The notes beneath the pieces are model-generated. The model did no database searches, was not told where the DNA came from, and saw only the letters and a list, made by a program, of their open reading frames with translations. This document shows, piece after piece, positions 1-11,406 of a DNA stretch of 64,000 nt; position 1 is the stretch's first letter, and every line of letters starts with the position of its first letter. A program made the translations under genes and the position numbers. Source of the DNA: Tenrec ecaudatus (lineage: Eukaryota > Chordata > Mammalia > Afrosoricida > Tenrecidae); NCBI RefSeq assembly GCF_050624435.1, contig NC_134536.1, forward strand, positions 9,242,758-9,306,757. The letters are read 5' to 3'.

Positions 1-132
1 TGCTTCTGTTCGTGGGGGAAGAACTCAGAAGAGGAAGGCGAGGATGGCTGCACAACTTGGAATGTGCTGTTACCAATGTCACCAAGTTGTACACGCAGAC
101 ACTGTTGAATCGGTGCGTGTTTGGCTCTATGG
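1..132. other. 3' flank of TULP4, nothing recognised
   Basis: No exon, tRNA or assignable repeat seen before the SPIN element. The next stretch, 329-796, is also non-coding: it contains a (CAC)n-like tract near 681-697 and AT-rich sequence, with no repeat I can name. Confidence 0.5.
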
Positions 133-328
133 CAGTGGTTCTCAACCTTCCTAATGCCGTGACCCTTTAATACAGTTCCTCATGTTGTGGTGACCCCCCC
201 CCAACCATATAATTATTTTAATTGCTACTCCATAACTGTCATTTTGATACTGTTATGAATCGGGCGACCCCTGTGAAAGGGTCGTTCAACCCCCAAAGGG
301 ATCACGACCCACAAGTTGAGAACTGCTG
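133..328 (+). mobile_element. SPIN-type hAT non-autonomous DNA transposon, short form
   Basis: The element begins CAGTGGTTCTCAACC and ends GGTTGAGAACYGCTG-like (here AGTTGAGAACTGCTG), giving about 15-base terminal inverted repeats. It contains the family-typical GTGACCCTTTAATACAG and GACCCCTGTGAAAGGGTCG blocks. Flanks are CTCTATGG on the left and CTATATAG on the right, an 8-base hAT-type target duplication with two mismatches. It is about 196 bases; relative to the copy at 56945-57427 the interior is deleted. No transposase is encoded. SPIN elements are known as horizontally transferred among tetrapods, including tenrec. Strand refers to the CAGTGGTTCTCAACCTTCC end being on the left. Confidence 0.88.
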
Positions 329-796
329 CTATATAGGGTTGCCACCCACTCGATGGCACACAACCATCACCAACAGGTAGAGGGGACCTAACACTTCAAT
401 ATCCCCATAGCTTTGCTTTCTTCCTTTTCTATGGGAGGCAGGGCATTCTCTGAGGACCCCAGGAGTCTGGTTTCCACTTCCTTGCAGCAGGGCTTCCAGC
501 GCAGGTTCTTTCACAAGGTACCATTTTATGAAGAACCAGTTCCTAGAGAAGGCTGCCATGCTGAGTCAAGAGGAAGACCCCTCTCGACACAGTGGACGCA
601 ACTCTGGGTCCCGAGAGTAACAACTGTGAAGGGGGTGCTGGTTGGGCACTGTTGAACACAAGGGGCTAGGAGTTGGAACCTCACCACCACCACCACCGGA
701 TTAGTCTGGTGACCTTCGCTCTGTAGTTTTGAGTTAAAACAATCTACATGAAGAAAAATGTACCTAAAAAAAAAAAACCCAACAAGTCATGTATTC

Positions 797-3700
797 TTTA
801 TGTTGTAGTTTTCACCAGATCCCTGGTTTTAGATTTAGGGATTGAGTGAGGTATTTGCATATTCATAAACTGCTATTGCTAAACATAAAAGACAAGCTTA
901 GCACTTGAGTAGTAACTAAAGGTTGGTTGACTGGGGAAAAACTTTTTTCTTGTTTTACGTATAATAAACTGTATATTGTCACCAGAAAATTCAATTAAAA
1001 TGCAAACAAAAAATCAAAATACAAATTTAAAAAGTTGCTTAGCATCCGACATCTCAATGTACAAATGTTGGAGAAGAACGAAGTACACAAACAAGTGAAA
1101 TGTGCAAGACTGGGTTTGGAGCAAAGCAAACAGGAGGTGGCATCATCCTATGTGTGACTGGGCATGCATGACCTTGGCAGGCAGCACGGAGTCTCGTCTT
1201 GGCCAATGAGATCCTTTGCCCCTCTGGTCGCTCCAGGTGGAGTAGCAGTTGGTGGTGGGTGGGGCTGGGGCTGGTTCCCATGGCACCTTCACCACACCGA
1301 AGCCCACGAGGCTGTCTGCCTCTGCGTGGAGACCAGGAGGTCCCTCAGTAAGAATTTGCTGGCTGCTACTGTCCTGGAGTGCTGTGGGGTCTGTTCCAAC
1401 TCCCAGTGGCTCCATGGTGACAGCAGAACTGCCCGTTTGGGTTCTCTGGGCTGCCTCATTTATGACTCAGAGCCCTTCCTCCTGTGGGGCTGCTGCTGGA
1501 TCTCAAGCACTTCACTGCTGGGCCACTCCTTAAGAATTGAGTCAGCTCAACAATGACAACAAAACAAAGGAGGATTCAGCGAGGTTAGTTCATTGGGGCC
1601 ATGCATACCCACCTCTGCTCCATTCAGGCATCTGTTGCTTTCCTTTCCAGGACTGTCCCCCATTGTGTCACAGGGGTGTTCCACACGTGTCCTGTCCTAT
1701 ACTCACTTCTCTGACAAACCATCGGACCATAGCTAGCCAAACACACTGCTTCATGCCCCTTCCTTCGCCACTCACCTGCTGATACCACCCCCCTCCCCAC
1801 CGCCCTTCTCGCTACCCATGATACTTTCAGTGAAAACAGAACCTTTTCCAAAGAAGGGTGAGAAATTATTTTAGGCGTGTTACCTCGGAGAAATGTTCTC
1901 CTTTGTCTATCATTGGTACCACCCAATGCAGGTGACCAGGCAGTGTCTCTCAACTGGGGGAGGGGGAGGGGTGACAAACTGTCCAGCAGGGACTCCTTCT
2001 ATTGACATCCTCTTTATTTCTTGCAGCAAGGTACACCGCCACCAAGACGTCATTACAAAGATACTGGTTTCTAAATAAATAACCAAATGGGCAGAACTCA
2101 CCAATGTATAGTAACAAAGTAATTAAAAAAAAAACCCCAAAACTCAAACAGAACAAAGTCCACCACCAAGAAAAAAAAAATAAATCACTACTCAAAGCAA
2201 AGATAAATAGGGATCTTGGACCAAACAGGAGATTGCATTTAAATTATTTCAGAAACAGGCTGTAACCATTATTGCACAACTGATAATGAGCATCGAAAAC
2301 GCCACAGCAAGCTACCAAAACGCAGAGAAAACCACCCGGGGCCATCCCAGGCACACTGTCAAGTTCTTTCTGGAAGGAGGTACCCAGCCCGACCCCCTCC
2401 GGGACTTTCTACACAGAAAGGGAGAATGGCGCTGACTGGCAGACCTCCTCCGTCCCATTTGCAGAGCTCGTCAGGACCTCAGCTGGCCCCGGAGACGGCT
2501 AAGGGGACGCTTCTTGCACCAGAAAGGGAATGGGCTGGTGTCGTCTCACATGCGAGGCCACAACATTGTCAGGCTCAGAGCACCAAAACCGGGAGCTTCC
2601 AAAAGCACCTGTCTTGTGGCATCGCCTGAGTAACCGCCTGCCTGCCAACAGAACCTGGGCCCCACGTCTCTACAGTCCTTGTGGACTCCCGCCCTAAGTG
2701 ATGTCACAGCTACAAGTGACCGGGGGTAGGGTGGGGCAGGGGAGGAAGGACACCAAGCTGAAAACCATGGTCTCCTGCTCCTTGGTGGAACCCCTGCCCA
2801 AAGTGTCCTCCTGAGGAGGAGGGAGGTGGGCAAAGGTACCCAACCTCAACGACCTTCAGGACGACTGTCTCCCCAATGGGTTTATTTTTCCCAGACAGTG
2901 TAACTTTTTTTTTCTTCCCCGAAGATCGTGAACTTCAGTCAAGAACTTTGCCACACTCCTCTCTTTCTATACCCTGGCTAATGCTTGCTATTTTTTTTCT
3001 TCTTTTTAAAAAAATTTCAGTTTCTAGTCAGCGGAGACAATTCTGACTGGAGTGTGACGTAGGCCGGAGGAGGGAAGAACCTTCCAATCCCACCTGGTCA
3101 GCCCTTTTCAAGAGAGGAGGTGGAGGCTCCCATGTGGAAGGGCAGGACAGACAAGCAGGGGGTGGGGGTGGGATTCTCAGCAGTGGGCATCAGGGAGGGA
3201 CCCCCTCCCCAGGCCTGGGCCCCTTCCTTGTTTGTCTGGTCACCTGCTCCCTGGGCCAGTCATTCTCAACGGCCACACCAAGCCTGCAGACACCCAAGGT
3301 GGGGAGTGTCACCTTGGATGGTTTCAGGGCAGGCTGTCTGGGTCTTCCAGGTGTCAGGCATACCCAGGGCAGGGCTGGTGTCTGGAGCCCCCTCCTCACC
3401 CATCAACCGCCGTGCATCACCAGGGGCCACCTGGGGATCTAGCAGGTAAGAGCAGCCCCTGACAAAGCCCGCTCTTCTCATTTCCACAAGGAGCACTGGC
3501 CAGTGGCTCTGGGGGACTTAACACAGTGGGGAGCTCAGTGCTGCCCCTCCCTCTAGGGAACCGTCAGGATTTTTGGTTGTGTTTTGTCAAAATTCTGTTG
3601 TTTGGGAGCTAGTGGTGATGTTGGAGGGGTCACACGGGCTGGACTGGGAAACAACACACGACCCTAGTCTAGGTAGAGCAGCCAAGGCCACCTCGCCTCC

Positions 3701-3967
3701 CGCCATAGGGCCCTTTCCGTAGCTCGTCCCCCCACCCCCCAGAGCCGGCACAAACCAAGTGACAGCATTTTGGTTTTGTTCACAAAGAAAGGAGAAAGGA
3801 AAGAGAGACGGTGGGTGTGAGGATAACAAAAGCCCAAATAAACGGCAGGGGGCCTCCGAGTCCTCGCCCTCGCCCTCGCCCCTCTGCAGGCTGGGCGTGG
3901 GGCTCCAGTGCAGACGGAGGCTGTCCGAGGGCCAGGTCCTGGGGCAGACCTCCATGCGGAGGTCCCT
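797..3967 (-). other. TULP4: Presumed TULP4 3'UTR
   Basis: From the stop codon leftward to roughly position 800 there is no recognisable AfroSINE, RTE or SPIN, although these are dense elsewhere. The sequence turns AT-rich towards 700-1060 and 2080-2310, as conserved 3'UTRs often do. Minus-strand poly(A)-signal candidates are AATAAA at 2886-2881 and at 2018-2013, and the CATAAA variant at 802-797, which is followed by a T-rich stretch. I cannot tell which is used. Some AUUUA-type elements are present on the minus strand. The extent is an inference. Confidence 0.5.
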
Positions 3968-4084
3968 TCACTTGAGACGCTGCGTCACGTTGGCCAGGGC
4001 AACAGCAAAGGCCTGCACGGCCGAGAAGGGGTACTGGAAGTCCAGGATGTAGGCGTTCCCATCAATCCTGCCGAACTGCATCAC
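3968..4084 (-). CDS. TULP4: TULP4 exon M: C-terminal tubby end and stop (residues 1443-1480)
   Basis: 117 bases: 38 codons and the stop codon TGA at 3970-3968. Acceptor ATCCCCCAG|GTGATG. The peptide is VMQFGRIDGNAYILDFQYPF then SAVQAFAVALANVTQRLK. This is the diagnostic tubby C-terminus: Q-F-G-R, a strand ending D-F/Y-x-Y-P, and the hydrophobic central helix A-V-Q-A-F-A-V-A-L. In tubby proteins this helix fills the barrel and makes it rigid. The 3'UTR follows immediately. Confidence 0.97.
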   Translation of the reverse strand: MMQFGRIDGNAYILDFQYPFSAVQAFAVALANVTQRLK

Positions 4085-5371
4085 CTGGGGGATGGGGGAC
4101 GGAGACAGAGCCATTAGTGGAAGTGGGGCACAGGCAGGACAGGGCAAGCACATCTCTTCACAGAAGCAGACAGTTCCAGTTCCGAGCCAGTCGGCCCATA
4201 GAAGCTTCCAGATCAAACTTGCTGTGGGCAGGAATTACGGGGGCCGAGGAGCCTGCCTAAGGGAATGGTGGGCGACAATGGGTGAGCTGTGGATGTGGCA
4301 TTTTAGTGGTCCACACTGGTGGGTTCCTCACCAAGTGAAGGGCAGGGAGAGCAGGGCAGGAGGAAAGCCTGCGTAGGGGCCCAGTGGGGGTATCACCACC
4401 AAGCGTCACTGTGGAGGACTTCTCGGTCACCTCCTCGCCACCCCAGTCCAGTGGCTGCAGGCTCTGGGCACTCCCGGTAGTAAGGCAGGGCCTTCCACCC
4501 AGGGCATCAGTTCTGCATGGGCGCAGGACAGCCAGGCTGGAGCCAGGGGAGATGGCATTGCATGGGCCCGCTGACCCGGCTGGAGGAACCTGACACTGTG
4601 CCCAGGAACCAGGGAGGAACAAAATGAGCACGGAGAGAAGTGCATGGACAAAGTGACCAAGGCGGTGGCTGGATCTAGAGGAGTGAGCTGGACAGAGAGG
4701 AACCACGGGTCAGGCTTCCCGTGGCCAGCGCTCACAGGCACGCTGCTCACCATGCGCGTAGGAGGGAGGCCAGGTGCGGCGGGGTCTTTGGCTTGTGTGT
4801 GTGCACGTGTGGGGAAGCACTGGGGGCAAGGATGCCTAGCCCTGACCTCGTTCAAGACAGAGGTGCTCGCTGACAGCCATGCCCTCAACACTCAGCCATA
4901 TACATGAGGTGGCAAGTGACAGGTGGTGGTAGACCTCTGTCCCTGGGAGAGCGGGGAGCAGGAGCAGAGCAGGCAGAGGAGGCCGGGATTGAGAGGGGGG
5001 CGCTTTGCCCTGTAGGTCTTGTAGAATTACCTGATTCTCAACAGAGGGCCACACCCTCCTTCAAATAAAGAAAAGGTCATACTGGGCACATTGAAAGTCA
5101 ATGCCTCCTGGCTCCTAAGACAATGGCTGCTCCCAGATTTTTCATCTGCCGGGAGTGCACCACATCCACCCACTTAGCCTTGCCACCTGGATCCTGAACC
5201 TCAGGCATCCTGGTTCTGGAGGAGACCGCCCCTCAAGGGCTGGGCACTCCACATCCGCCCACACAGCCCAGGCACCCCAGGTTCTGAATAGCAGGCTGGC
5301 CTGGGGGAGACCACGTCTCAAGGATTGAGCACCCCATGTCCACCCACACAACCTGGCCAAGCCCTCCTCAC
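4085..5371 (-). other. TULP4: TULP4 intron L-M
   Basis: GT...AG intron of 1287 bases. I see no named repeat. A short duplicated segment is present at about 5150-5350, where phrases such as GAGACC...CTCAAGG and CACCCACA recur two or three times. Confidence 0.85.
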
Positions 5372-7935
5372 CTGGCGCCCCTCCAGCTCAATCTGGAAGT
5401 TCTTGGCCGACTCCTGAGTCACACGGCCCCCAAAGTCCAGCTGGTAGACCTGGGTGGCCTCGTTCCACAGGGGCTGCTTGTTGGCCATGACGTAGACGAA
5501 GCCCTGGCTGCTCAGCCGGCCCTCCTCCCGCTCGCTGGCCTTGCGGCACTTGAAGCCATCCAGCTCAGCAGCCGAGCGCAGGCTGCGCTTGGTTGGCCAG
5601 CCCTTCTTGCCACCCTGGTTCTGGTTCATCAGCTCGTCCCCGCTGATGAAGAGCTCCGGCTCGCTCTCCGAGCTGTCCTGAAACTCGCTGGTCTTGTTCA
5701 GCTTCTTGGACTTCAGCTGGTCTTTCTGGCTCTTCACCTTCTTCTTCTCCCGGCCCAGTCGGGGGCTGGAGATCAGGGAGTTGAAGTCGCTCAGTGTCCG
5801 GGCCTCCTTCTTCACCTTGCCCTCGGTGATGGCCTGCACGCTGCCCTCCTCAGCACGGCTGTCCACCCGCTTCCGGTTCTTCTTGCTGAACTTCTCCGTG
5901 CGCTGTGGGGCGGGGCTTTCCGTCAGGGACAGCACCTCCTGGAAGTTGTCCGCTGTCTCCACCACCACCTCGGTGCCCACGTGGCTCTGCACGTCCGCAG
6001 GGGGCGGAGGGGGTGGTGGGACCATAGGTTTCTCAGCCGCCAGGTGCAGCTTGGTGGGCAGCGTGCCCGTGGGGTTCTGCATGGGGGGGCACGGGCTGTA
6101 GGAGTCCCAGGGATGCAAAGCGAGGGGTGGCAGCTGCAGACTGGAGCAGGCGCTGCCTCCTGGGTACATGGGGGGCAGGGTGCAGTAGGAGAGGCTGCGA
6201 GGGTAGGCTGGCTGTAGGACCATGGCGGGCTCTGGCTGGGCAAACTGGGGAGGGGCCAGGGCATCCTTTGGGGTGCAGGGGACCTGTACCCCCTGCAGCT
6301 GGGGGTTAACATAGCTCCCCGGGTAGGGCACTCCCACTCCATAACCTGCCTGGAAGGTGGCAGTCGGGCTGGCTGGCGACTTGGGGGAGACGAAAGGCAG
6401 GCGGGCCACGTCCAGGTGCTGGCCCTGGCCCACCAGCAGAGGGGGCAGTTTTAGGGGGTTGGGCACTGAGGTCTGTGCTGTCCTTGGGGAACCCAAATGC
6501 GCTGTTCCCTGGGGAACCCAAATGTCCTCGCCCAGTCCGGGGTCCCACTGGTAAGGGGGAGGCCGCTTCACCGCCGAGGTGGCTATGGCAGGGTCCGCCA
6601 GTGGGGCGTGGCGCAGGGGCCTCTCTGCCTGCCGGGGTGGGGACAACACCTCGTCCTCAGAGAAGGCGGAGTTGACGTAGTCCGTGCGGTCCCGGGCGCT
6701 GTCCGGTGGGCTCAGGAGGCTGTAGGAGGACTGGGAGGTCAAGGGGGATGTGCTGGCTGCGTGCGCCAGAGCCGGGCCCGGCTGGGAGCTGGTACTGGGG
6801 TCGGGCCGCCCCGCGGTGCCCACCCCGCTGCACTGGCTGCAGGTGTACAGCGCTGGCGGGGGCCGCGCGGGGAACGGGGGCGCGCCCAGGCTGCTCTTGG
6901 GCTTGGGCGGGTGCTGCAGGGTGGCGCGCTGGTGGTCGGTCAGCTGGGCCACCCGCAGCGCGGCCTCGCGGTTGTTCCTGCGCAGAGTAGCATGGATGAG
7001 GCTGCTGTCCGGCCTCTGGGCTGCGGCCCGGCCCTGCGCCAGCTGACTGGCGATCTCGGGGTAGGGTGGCGGGTCCCCCGGGGGGATGGAGTAGCGAGGG
7101 GCCGTCAGCCGGTTGAGGGTGGCGCTGGTACAGGGCTGCGGGACCTTCTTCTCGGTGGCCGTGAGCCGCAGCGTGGCGGAGCTGCCCGGGCCGGGGAGCG
7201 TGTAGGTGCTCTGCGCGCACAGCACGCGCGCCCGCGGCCGGCACACTTCCTCCACGTTGCCGCTGCTGTCGAAGGTGGTGATGCGCTCGTAGCCCAGCGG
7301 CGCTGGGAAGTGGGCGACGGGCGCGTACAGCGAGAAGTCGCCCTTCTTCAGGCAGGCGTCCACGGGGGGCTGAGGCGGCAGCAGCGGGGGCGGCGGGGCG
7401 GCAGTGGTGGGGGCAGCAGGGATGGTGCCCGGGTAGGGGGGCGGCGGGTTCATCTTGTTGACCGGGAGCTCCGGGGGGGTGCTGAAGACCACGGCGTCGC
7501 CCTCGGCCACCAGGGGTGGGGCCGGCCGCAGGGCCTTGGCTGGCTTCTGCAGATGCTCGTGGTCACGGTTCCCGTGGTCCACCAGAGCCAGCGGCAGCGG
7601 CCCTGGCGGGGGCGGGGGCAGGGTCAAGGGCGGAGGGGGCGGGTTCTGGATCAGCCGGCCCATCTCCACGCCCCCGAAGATCACCTGCCCAGGGCTCGGG
7701 TAGCGACTAGGGACTTGGTAAGGGGCTGGCGTGTCTCCGGGGTGCTCAGCAGGCCCCACGGCTGCGGTCTGGTTGGTCAGGACGTCCAGCTGCACGTTCT
7801 GATTGGCCAGCAGGGACTGCACTAGCCCGATGCTCTGGGTGGGGGACATGGCCTGGGCTGAGCTGTGGATTGGGGCGATGGGGATGTTGACAGTACATGG
7901 AGGGTTGTTCTCGGGGACTCCGGATGCTCCTGTCA
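5372..7935 (-). CDS. TULP4: TULP4 exon L: large proline-rich insertion and penultimate tubby segment (residues 588-1442)
   Basis: 2564 bases: two bases complete Val588, then 854 codons, phase 0 at the end. Acceptor TTCATTCCAG|TGACAG; donor CGCCAG|GTGAGG. Features in order: TGASGVPENN; SPTQSIGLVQSLLANQNVQ; runs of 5-7 prolines; three PPPY motifs (NPPPPYPG, GDPPPYPE, RPPPYQWD); YERITTFDSSGNVEEVC; TLRRNNREA; two basic stretches (KKNRKRVDSR, REKKKVKSQK) that could be nuclear-localisation signals; SSESEPELFISGDELMNQ; then the tubby segment LWNEATQVYQLDFGGRVTQ through KNFQIELEGRQ. It is intact, with no stop or frameshift. The proline runs are longer than in the remembered human protein. Confidence 0.97.
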
Positions 7936-8589
7936 CTGGAATGAAATGAGAAAGAGGAGCTGCTTACCGAAAGGGCTGAAACAGGGCCACCAGGTGCGGG
8001 AGCCCTGCCCACAGCCTCCGACCTCCCCTGGGGACGCTCGGCCTTTTACTCAGCATGGTAAGTTCCTCTAACTTCCCAGAGGTGTGGCCCAAGGAGAGGG
8101 TGGTTGCTGCAGGGTTGGGTTGGAGTCCTCGGGTGGCACAAGCCATTAGCAGGCTTGGCTGTCCAGGAAGAATCCACTCAAAGGCCCTTCCAGAGACACC
8201 TGGCGAGCAACTTCCCAAACAGGAGGGGCCCCCAGGCCAGAGCAAGGCTGGGCGGGCGAGGCTGGCCTGCCTCTGTAACAGGAGAGCAGCATCGCCAGAG
8301 CCTGTCCGGTGTCCTTGAACATGTACCCTGTCCCTGGATCCCATACTCACATCCCATTTACCGACGGGGCTTATGGTGGGTACACAACCACCTTCACACA
8401 TGCTGGCAGAGATGGCACAGGACCTTTAAAACGCCTGTGTCTCTGGGGCACATGTGTGACACTTGGCTACTAGCCAGGTGGTTGGCACCTCAAACCCACC
8501 TAGCAGCACCAGGAAGGTGGTCAGGTGGCCCACTTCTGTCAGGGTGACAGCCCACACCAAGAAAGGTCAGACGGCGGGGAAGGAGGGGG

Positions 8590-8742
8590 GAAAATTGAGG
8601 AGCTGATACCAAGGGCTTAAGTAGAAAGCAAATGTTTTGAGAATGATGATAGCAACAAATGTACAAATGTGCTTGACACAATGGATGGATGCATGATTGT
8701 GGTAAGAGTTGTACGAGGCCCCAATAAAATAAATTTTAAAAA
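8590..8742 (+). mobile_element. LINE 3'-tail fragment (family A)
   Basis: Contains GGAGCTGATACCAAGGGCTT, GAATGATGATAGCAACAAAT, ATGTGCTTGACACAATGG, and ends CCCCAATAAAATAAATTTTAAAAAG. The same ending recurs at 35460-35612 and 56070-56232 and, inverted, at 35648. The A-rich tail and AATAAA point to retrotransposition. Assignment to L1 is inference. Confidence 0.75.
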
Positions 8743-8984
8743 GAAAAGAAAGGTCAGGCGGTCAGTGTCTGTAGGCACGATAGCCAGGAACCCTCATGGG
8801 CAGTTTTCTCTGCACACACGGGTCTGGGCTGTACCTCTGGGGTTTGATTTATAGACTGGGGGTGGGGTGGTGTTGGTGGTGTGTGTGTGTGTGTAATCTG
8901 TAGGGAAACCAAGGTTCTGTCACCAGGCTTGGGTAAAACAAGGTAGAGAAACAGACCCAGAGAATCCAGAAAGAGGTTTTCTTG

Positions 8985-10045
8985 TGTTGTATGGACTTTG
9001 CAAAAGCATCCGCCTATATGACCCCCAACAAACCAGAGTAACACAGACAGGAATGGAAATTCTGAACACCTCATGATGTTCATGCAGAACCTGTACAAAG
9101 ACACTCGAACAGAACAAGGGGAAGACCAAATATGGTCTAAAGACAGGAGAGGCGTGCATCAGGTTCGTATCCTATCACCAGACTTATTTAGTCTGTATGC
9201 TGAGCAAACGATCAGAGAATCTGGAATATACAGAGAAGAACATGACATCAGGATTGGAGGAAATCTCATTAACAAGCTGTGAAATGCCTGGGACACACCC
9301 TTGCTTGCTGAGGGTGAAGAGGAAGTATTTATGGATGAAAACCAAAGATGACAGTCTTCAGTGGATTGTACACCTCACTGTGAAGAAGACCCGGATCCTC
9401 ACAACTGGACCAATAGCCAGCACCATGATAATGGTGGAAAGAGGGACACTATCAAGGGGTCCCCCCCGCCCTTGTTTGGATACACAATCAGTGCTCATGG
9501 AAGCAGCAGTCAGGAAATCCAACGATGTATTTGCATTGGGCAAATGCGCTGCACAAGGCATCTTCAGAGTGCTGGAAAGCAAGCGCATTCCTTGGAGGAC
9601 TAAGGCGTGCCTGATGCCATGACCATTTCAATCGCGTCATGTGCGTGTGAAAGCTGGACCATGAATAAGGAAGACTGGAGAAGAACTGATGCATTCGGAC
9701 GACCGTGTTGGTGAAGAACACAGAAAGTACTGTGGACAGCCAGGACCAGAAGCAAATCTGTCTCGGAAGAAGTACAAGCAGAACATTCCTTAGAAGTGGG
9801 AATGGTGAGACTTTGCCTCTTATGTACTTGTTTTCAGGGGAGCCCCGTCTCTGGAAAAGGATTACATGCTTGGTAAAGCTGAGGGTCATAAACATAGAGG
9901 AAGACCCTCAACAAGATAGACTGAGACGGTGGCTCCAACCGGGGGCTGAAACATAACACTTGTGAGGATGGTGTGTGCCTGAACCCCATCTTGTTCTCTG
10001 TATGCAGAGCTGCTGTGACCGACACACGGGCACCCAACAGCAAGT
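8985..10045 (+). mobile_element. RTE (BovB-like) LINE relic, 5'-truncated
   Basis: Broken reverse-transcriptase frames are readable: MQNLYKDTRTEQGEDQIW, GVHQVRILSPDLFSLYAEQ, SWTMNKEDWRRTD. These match RTE-clade RT (V-R-Q-G-C-I-L-S-P, L-Y-A-E). Downstream come the RTE 3' region GGAAGACCCTCAACAAGATAG and a degraded 3' end. Multiple frame breaks mean it is dead. Confidence 0.85.
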
Positions 10046-10593
10046 GTAGAACACCCTGCAGCCTCAGCGTGGCGCTGGGCCCAGCAGGGGCCTGAGATGC
10101 AGCTTCCCAGAGCCAAAGGCTGTTACTGCTGGGAAGGGCAGAGGAGAGGCTGAGAGAGCCTGAGGTAGGAGGAGCAGAGTGGGGAGAGGGTGTGCCCAGC
10201 CCTCCCTGTGTCAGCCCCCACCACTTCTCCAGGGCTAAAGCATCTACACAAACGCTGAACGCAGTGGCCCCAGGATTTCGAATCCAGGAAGTTGCAGGAC
10301 CTGGCTCAGTTACCAGTACGAAGTCCGCACCTGTGACACTGCAGGTGGACAATGACTCACTAAGCACATGCTTTCTCAAAGGCCCTGACACCCATGTGGG
10401 GGAGCACTGGCAGGCTGATCAGATGATTCTAGTCTAGTGCTCAAAACAGTACCCCGAGAGAAAACGCCTGAATGAACTTCAGATGCTCCCGAGAGTTTGA
10501 AGATTTGGGAACTGAAGTTTTGAGAAGTGAGAACAGACTTCACCTTTACCTCGAGGACAGGCGTGCGGGAGGAGGCTCACCTGCAGTATGTGT

Positions 10594-10672
10594 CACACCT
10601 AGAGTTTGGGCGGGTCTTACACCTAGAGTCTGGGCGGGTCTCACACCTAGAGAAGGGGTGGGTCTCATACAC
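10594..10672 (+). repeat. Short 26-base tandem repeat, 3 units
   Basis: CACACCTAGAGTTTGGGCGG, CACACCTAGAGTCTGGGCGG and CACACCTAGAGAAGGGGTGG follow each other at 26-27 base spacing. No function is evident. Confidence 0.8.
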
Positions 10673-11262
10673 AGAAATGGGGTAGGGTTGGGGAACTGGG
10701 TTCTCTGGGCACCAGCCAAGCCACAGCATCCAATGCCGAACACCCCCAGGTTGTCAGAATGAATGACCCTCTGTGGCGTGTCCAGTGGGGGATATTTTAG
10801 GAGTAGACCACCAGACCTTTCTTCCAAGCAGCCTCTGGGTTGACACACCTCCAGCGGAGTGTTGAACCGTGTGCACCACCAGGGGACACCTCTCTGGGCA
10901 CCACAGAGGCCATTCCTGGGCAGGGAGAGAGGATGAGGCTTGGCTGGGTCCCCGAGACTGGGCGTCAGCTGCGACCTCACTCAGCCCTGAGTGGGCAGTT
11001 AGCTACACAACCCACAGAATGCGCCAGGGTAGCAAGAGCTCGGCAAATGCAGGCCTCATCATCATCTCAATCATGCATGTTCTGGGATGGTCTTTTCTTC
11101 CCAAACCAGTCTCTCCTGCGACCTGCCACCACGTGATCCAACCTCCTGGGGGAAGGTCAGGCTGTCCCAAGGTGAGGCCATGTGGCAGGCAGCGCAGACA
11201 CACCTGGAAGCCGCACCTCCACCCCACACAGCCCCTCTCAGGGCCCCAGCGGTGAAAGTCAC

Positions 11263-11406
11263 CTGGCAGGTCATCCTCGTCCTCGCTGAAGACGTTCGGG
11301 TTGAAGACGGGCAGGTTGATGTAGTCCATGGATACCTTGCGTACTTCTGGGAGATAGATGGTCATCTGCCTCGGCTGGAGGTGCAGCAGGCTGGTTTTAT
11401 AGATCA
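11263..11406 (-). CDS. TULP4: TULP4 exon K: tubby strand and acidic hinge (residues 540-587)
   Basis: 144 bases: two bases complete Val540, 47 codons, then one base shared with exon L (G|TG, Val588). Acceptor CCCCACAG|TGATCT; donor CTGCCAG|GTGACT. The peptide contains VIYKTSLLHLQPRQMTIYLP, the counterpart of the tubby-family strand that carries a P-R-K/Q-M motif. Then comes EVRKVSMDYINLPVFNPNVF and the acidic SEDEDDLP. After about residue 565 the tubby similarity stops and resumes only near the end of exon L. Confidence 0.95.

Larger units (their letters stand above)
7936..11262 (-). other. TULP4: TULP4 intron K-L
   Basis: 3327 bases. It holds a LINE-tail fragment (8590-8742), a (GT)n run (about 8876-8894), a 5'-truncated RTE copy (8985-10045) and a short 26-base tandem repeat (10594-10672). 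The rest is unassigned. Confidence 0.85.

Noticed and set aside
5336..6217. 293-codon plus-strand frame
   Set aside because: Also antisense of exon L, Leu/Ala/Val-rich only because the sense strand is Lys/Glu/Gln/Ser-rich.
6497..7825. 442-codon open frame on the plus strand
   Set aside because: It is the antisense of GC-rich TULP4 exon L. Composition (Gly/Arg/Val-rich) follows from the other strand; no domain or splice context.
9073..9282. Possible domesticated reverse transcriptase
   Set aside because: The RTE frame is broken several times within 1 kb and the YADD region is lost; a dead copy.
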